Shown piece after piece: positions 29,738 to 33,075 of a DNA stretch of 33,075 bases. The stretch is from positions 1 through 33,075 of the IMG/VR virus record IMGVR_UViG_3300037112_000107; one strand, 5' to 3'. The stretch is from a virus. The position numbers and the translations under genes are program-made. The notes under the pieces were generated by a model, which saw only the letters and a program-made list of their open reading frames with translations, had not been told where the DNA came from and made no database searches. Each line of letters starts with the position of its first letter. Position 1 is the first letter of the stretch.

Positions 29738-30472
29738 ATGTCTACATCCATTGAATTGAAAGCTCCGCGGATCATCGTCATCGAAGATCGCGGCAAGCAA
29801 TACGCCCTTACCCTCGCGCGCATCCCGAAAAAGCTGTGGCTGCGCTACTTCGAGGGCATACTCTCCACCTCGGAAAACCAGAACGGCAAGCGCGTGGACA
29901 GCTTCGACAGCAGCGCCGCGCGGCTCGACCTGGTGGAGCAAAGCCTCACGACCGCCAGCGGCTACGCGTTGCCGGATGGGAAAACGAGCATCGACCAGGT
30001 TGAAGGCTGGAAATCGATGCTGCCTCTTTCGCATCGGCTGGGCGTGGCTAACGCCATCATCTCGGTTTCGGCCAGCGAGCCTTCCGACGACGATCCGATC
30101 TCGCTTGGCCAGGAGTCGGTATTCCTGGATGCGGTGTGGAGCGCCGGCGACGATGGCATCATGCGCAAGTTCAAGGGTCTGCGCCACAACTTCATATCGC
30201 CCACCTCAGAGCAGCAGCGCCGCGTCTCGCGCGATAGCAGCCGCTCGCGCGTGGTGGGCGGCAGCCGCAACGGCAAGACGCAATGGCTGGGCGCGCAAGC
30301 TACCTTGGCGGATCTCTACGACGAGCTGATCGTGAGCGTCGAAGGCTACACGGTGGACGGCGCAGCTCCGGACCGCGAGGGCATTGTCGAGTTCATGGAC
30401 ACGTATCACAAGGTTGCGGCCGTGGACGTGCTCTTCGCGCCCGCCGCGCCCAAAGTCGAAGAAGAAGCGTAA
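29738..30472 (+). CDS. Tail assembly chaperone candidate
   Basis: The protein has 244 residues. ELKAPRIIVIEDRGKQYALT opens a beta-rich start; the middle is helical, and the C-terminal part includes LGAQATLADLYDELIVSVEGY and HKVAAVDVLF. It lies between the tail tube and tape-measure genes, the usual position of the gpG-type chaperone in siphophages. The family is not recognised directly. AGAAGGA precedes the ATG. Confidence 0.6.
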   Translation: MSTSIELKAPRIIVIEDRGKQYALTLARIPKKLWLRYFEGILSTSENQNGKRVDSFDSSAARLDLVEQSLTTASGYALPDGKTSIDQVEGWKSMLPLSHRLGVANAIISVSASEPSDDDPISLGQESVFLDAVWSAGDDGIMRKFKGLRHNFISPTSEQQRRVSRDSSRSRVVGGSRNGKTQWLGAQATLADLYDELIVSVEGYTVDGAAPDREGIVEFMDTYHKVAAVDVLFAPAAPKVEEEA

Positions 30473-30483
30473 CGAGCGCGGAG

Positions 30484-30879
30484 ATGATCGATGTCTGGAA
30501 AGATGCGGAAGGCGTGCGGATGGCCCTCGAAGAGATCTTCGAGAGCGACTTCGTGCGCAGCCGCATCCACTCCGAAGGCGCCAGCCCCGAGACAATCGAG
30601 CGGATGGAGCGCCAGGTTCCGCCGCGCACTCTGGCGTGGGGCTACTACCGCTTTGGCGAGCATCTGCTGCATCTCGAAGCTCTCCAGCAAGCGGGCATTG
30701 GCGTTGCATCGGTGGATCTCGCTGCTTTTGAGGCGGAGGGCCTGCTCGCCCTCCATCGCGCTCGCTCCGCGTTTAAAGCTCGTCATCCGGCATGCACCGC
30801 CTGCGGCGAGCGCCAGCAGAATCGCTTTGGTCGTGAATGCCCCGGCTGTGGCAGCAAGTTCCAACGCAAGAAGGCATAA
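30484..30879 (+). CDS. Tail-region protein with C-terminal zinc ribbon
   Basis: The protein has 131 residues. An N-terminal helical part (IDVWKDAEGVRMALEEIFES) and a middle with PRTLAWGYYRFGEHLL are followed by CTACGERQQNRFGRECPGCG, a complete four-Cys ribbon, and a basic end. It holds the position of the second tail chaperone. The frame is open back into the previous gene (-1 relative), but no slippery sequence is visible, so independent initiation is assumed. Confidence 0.6.
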   Translation: MIDVWKDAEGVRMALEEIFESDFVRSRIHSEGASPETIERMERQVPPRTLAWGYYRFGEHLLHLEALQQAGIGVASVDLAAFEAEGLLALHRARSAFKARHPACTACGERQQNRFGRECPGCGSKFQRKKA

Positions 30880-30882
30880 CCC

Positions 30883-33075
30883 ATGTCGGTAGAGACCAGC
30901 GCGGTTCAAATCTCGGTGAACGTTGTAGACAACACCTCCAGCCAGGTGCTCTCCGGCGTTGAGCAGAACCTGAACAAGCTGGGGGCGGCCGGGACTCGCT
31001 CGGGCGCGCAGGTCGAGCAAGGCATGAGGCAGGCCGGCGCGGGAATGCTTTCCGCAACCGAGAAGACGCGCCTGGCCGCTGAAGAGATGGGCGTGCGCCT
31101 TCCCCGCGCCATGATTACGTTGATCGGCCAGAGCAAGGCCGCGCAAGCGGTATTGAGCACTCTCAGCACAGCCATGATCGGCTTCGCCACAATCCAGATT
31201 GGCGCCATGATCTTTACCGCCGCTGTCGCCGGGGCGCAGAAGCTGTGGAAAGAGTTGACGGGCCTCTCCAAGGCTACGCAGGACTATCGGGACGAAGTCG
31301 CAAAAACGAAAGACGAGAACTTCGGAAACACGCACTCGATTGAGACCACGCGGCTGCGCATCGACGAGGCCTCGGAGGCGGTCAGGAGATATACCGAGCT
31401 GTCGAGAACCGCCGGCGCAACCTGGCTGTGGAGCGCGAAGCATGAACAGCTTGCGGCCGCTGACACAGCAATCGGATGGCAAAAGAAATTAGATACGCTC
31501 CAGCATTCAGCGGAGGCCGAGCAGGCCCATAAGCAAAGGTCGAGCGACATTGAGCTTTGGTCGGCGCAACGCGAGGCTGATATTTCAAAGATGCCGGAAT
31601 CCGCCCGGCCAAAAGCAAAACGCGATTTCCAGGTAGAAGAGGCGCGGAAAAAAGCGCACGAAGAAAGATTCTATGGAACCGAACAGGACAGAGCGCTGCG
31701 CAACCCCGTAGCCGCCAATGCCGGCGCGGACGAAGAGAACCGCGCCGTCACCATTGCAACGCTCAAGGCCGACACTGAGCTTGCCGACAGCCGGAAAGGC
31801 CACACCAGCGACGCCAAGTCGCAAGTCGCCGAGCTGGCGCGCCTCCACGAGCAGGCACTGGAATCCGGGCTGCGCGGATCCGCGCTCTATCACCTGCAGG
31901 AAGCGGAGGCCATCGAGGATCTGAAGCGCCGAGGCATCACCAGCGCCCAGGCGGTCGCGGACGTTCACGCGAAGTTTCACAACGAGGAGATGAATCGGCT
32001 GCGCGCGCAGCAGTCTGAAACCGAGAAGATGGGCCGCATGGCCTCCATGGCCGGCATGACCGGCATTCAGAAAACTCAGGCTGAGGGCGCGAACCGCGCA
32101 GCGGACATCAACGCGGACGAAAATCTCGATCCGACAGAACGCGCGAAACGCTTTATTTATGCCAACCAGCAAACCAATCAGCAGATTGAAGAGCAGCAGC
32201 GCAGCTTCGCCCAGGAGATCAACGCGCTCAATGATTCGACCGCCGCGCACCAGGTGCAGGGCTTTGCGAGGATCCACGCTGAGGCGGCTCAGCATCTCGA
32301 TGCGCTACAAAAGAAGTTCGATGAAACCTATGGCCACATGGACCGCTCCACGCCGGGCGGTGCTGCTCAATACGGCGCGGGCCTCTCGCAGTTGCAGCGT
32401 GGCCAGGGGCTGATCGCCTCCGGCGAGACTGGCCAATCTAAGGAGCTGACCCAGAAGAACGCCCAGGAGACGGCGCAGATCGAAGAGCAGGCGCGGGTCA
32501 AGTTCCTCTCGGCCGAGAAACAGAAGACGGCCGCCATCGGCGCTGAGTTGGCGGAGCGTAAGCAAAAATATCTGGATGAGCTAAACTCCCAGGAGATCTC
32601 GCAGGACGATTACAACCGGCGCGTGGCGGCGGCGCAGATGGAAGCCAACGGCCAGATGATCGAGGCCGCAAGCGAGGCCCGCAAGAAGATGGCCGGCGAG
32701 TTCACCGGATTCTTTGAAGGCATGGAGCATCCGGGAAAATACTTTGCCAAGCTGGGCGACAAGGCCGCGGGCGAAGCGGCCGCATCGCTGTTTCAGCGTT
32801 TCCAGGGCGGCAAGGGTGGAGCGGGCGCGGACTCCAAGGGTGGCGCGGGCGGCGTCTTCGGCGACGTTCTCGGCGGCATGGGCTTCGGCGTCTTCGGCAA
32901 AAAAGGCAAAGGCGCAGGCGCGGACGCGAAGGCGGAAATGTCAGCAGGCCACGGCGCGCACGGCGCGGCGGAGAAAGCCTTCAGCATCACTTCCGCCACG
33001 ATCCATATAGGTAGCGCGATGATTACAGGCGGCGGTGGGCCTGGCGGCGGCCCTGGCGGCGGCCCTGGCGGCGGC
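30883..33075 (+). CDS. Tail tape measure protein, partial
   Basis: At least 731 residues are present, open to the window edge. The N-terminus (SVETSAVQISVNVVDNTSSQ) and a long charged helical body are typical of tape measures, which set tail length and help DNA entry. One hydrophobic segment lies at about 87-117 (TAMIGFATIQIGAMIF). Late in the sequence are Gly-rich repeats (FGDVLGGMGFGVFG) and finally GGGP units. ATG 30883 follows the previous stop by one base. The 3' end is missing. Confidence 0.85.
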   Translation, partial: MSVETSAVQISVNVVDNTSSQVLSGVEQNLNKLGAAGTRSGAQVEQGMRQAGAGMLSATEKTRLAAEEMGVRLPRAMITLIGQSKAAQAVLSTLSTAMIGFATIQIGAMIFTAAVAGAQKLWKELTGLSKATQDYRDEVAKTKDENFGNTHSIETTRLRIDEASEAVRRYTELSRTAGATWLWSAKHEQLAAADTAIGWQKKLDTLQHSAEAEQAHKQRSSDIELWSAQREADISKMPESARPKAKRDFQVEEARKKAHEERFYGTEQDRALRNPVAANAGADEENRAVTIATLKADTELADSRKGHTSDAKSQVAELARLHEQALESGLRGSALYHLQEAEAIEDLKRRGITSAQAVADVHAKFHNEEMNRLRAQQSETEKMGRMASMAGMTGIQKTQAEGANRAADINADENLDPTERAKRFIYANQQTNQQIEEQQRSFAQEINALNDSTAAHQVQGFARIHAEAAQHLDALQKKFDETYGHMDRSTPGGAAQYGAGLSQLQRGQGLIASGETGQSKELTQKNAQETAQIEEQARVKFLSAEKQKTAAIGAELAERKQKYLDELNSQEISQDDYNRRVAAAQMEANGQMIEAASEARKKMAGEFTGFFEGMEHPGKYFAKLGDKAAGEAAASLFQRFQGGKGGAGADSKGGAGGVFGDVLGGMGFGVFGKKGKGAGADAKAEMSAGHGAHGAAEKAFSITSATIHIGSAMITGGGGPGGGPGGGPGGG
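33029..33075 (+). repeat. 12-bp coding tandem repeat at window edge
   Basis: Units close to GGCGGCGGCCCT are repeated about four times up to the last base and encode GGGP. The tape-measure frame continues through them. A GC-rich tandem repeat at the exact end suggests an assembly break. Confidence 0.85.

Noticed and set aside
30283-30472. Programmed -1 frameshift joining the two tail-chaperone-position genes
   Set aside because: Both frames are open over 190 bases, but no X-XXY-YYZ heptamer is present in the correct frame; CCCAAAG near the end is out of phase.
1-33075. tRNA or rRNA genes
   Set aside because: No cloverleaf with a T-loop signature and no rRNA-like stretch was noticed on either strand by reading; a covariance-model scan was not possible here.

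Overview
The window reads as the left flank and most of an integrated, Mu-like transposable prophage in a GC-rich bacterium. The host is probably an acidobacterium. That is an inference from the style of the dispersed hairpin repeats (cores ending GGATGGGGCAC and GGGGTCCCCGGCGA) and from a receiver-like protein resembling a degenerate family I associate with that phylum; no rRNA or host marker confirms it. The only clear host gene is a leftward ribonuclease HI (262-726), surrounded by dispersed repeats.

Layout: 1-960 is host DNA with repeats. 961-1458 is non-coding and probably holds the left phage end, which I could not fix to the base. From 12289 down to 1459 runs one long leftward early operon of about 25 mostly tiny genes, nearly all joined by 1-4 base stop/start overlaps. 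It is driven by a near-consensus promoter at 12342-12370. In order of transcription it encodes a Ner/Cro-like regulator, a secreted protein, a small helical protein, a PAP2-family membrane enzyme, the MuA-type DDE transposase and the MuB-type ATPase. Then come many small proteins: zinc ribbons, winged helix and HTH proteins, a degenerate CheY-like receiver, an ASCH-domain protein and a GemA-like protein.

Rightward from 12364 come the XRE-type repressor and, overlapping it, a second gene that is a stand-alone relative of the phage's own MuF head protein. A lysis and accessory block follows (13763-17992): GH24 lysozyme, lipoprotein, a pair of small paralogues, a secreted phospholipase-D-type nuclease, a zinc ribbon and two membrane proteins that are holin candidates. 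The head block (17982-27638) follows Mu order: winged-helix gp26-position protein, gp27 small terminase, gp28 large terminase, gp29 portal (DUF935), F (MuF), I protease with an internal Z scaffold start, cement protein, major capsid, gp36 (DUF1320) and G morphogenesis protein. The tail block (27638-33075) has a gp37-like protein, a large tail tube protein, chaperone-position proteins and a tape measure that runs off the window. No contractile sheath gene is seen, so the particle is probably a siphovirus with a Mu-type head. The leftward early region beside rightward late genes resembles the published BcepMu arrangement.

The most notable points are the MuF-like protein co-transcribed with the repressor, the PAP2 enzyme beside the transposase, the secreted HKD nuclease in the lysis block, a 38-base hairpin repeat placed upstream of two phage genes, a recurring ribosome-binding junction in the early operon, and two perfect 13-bp hairpins bracketing the capsid gene.
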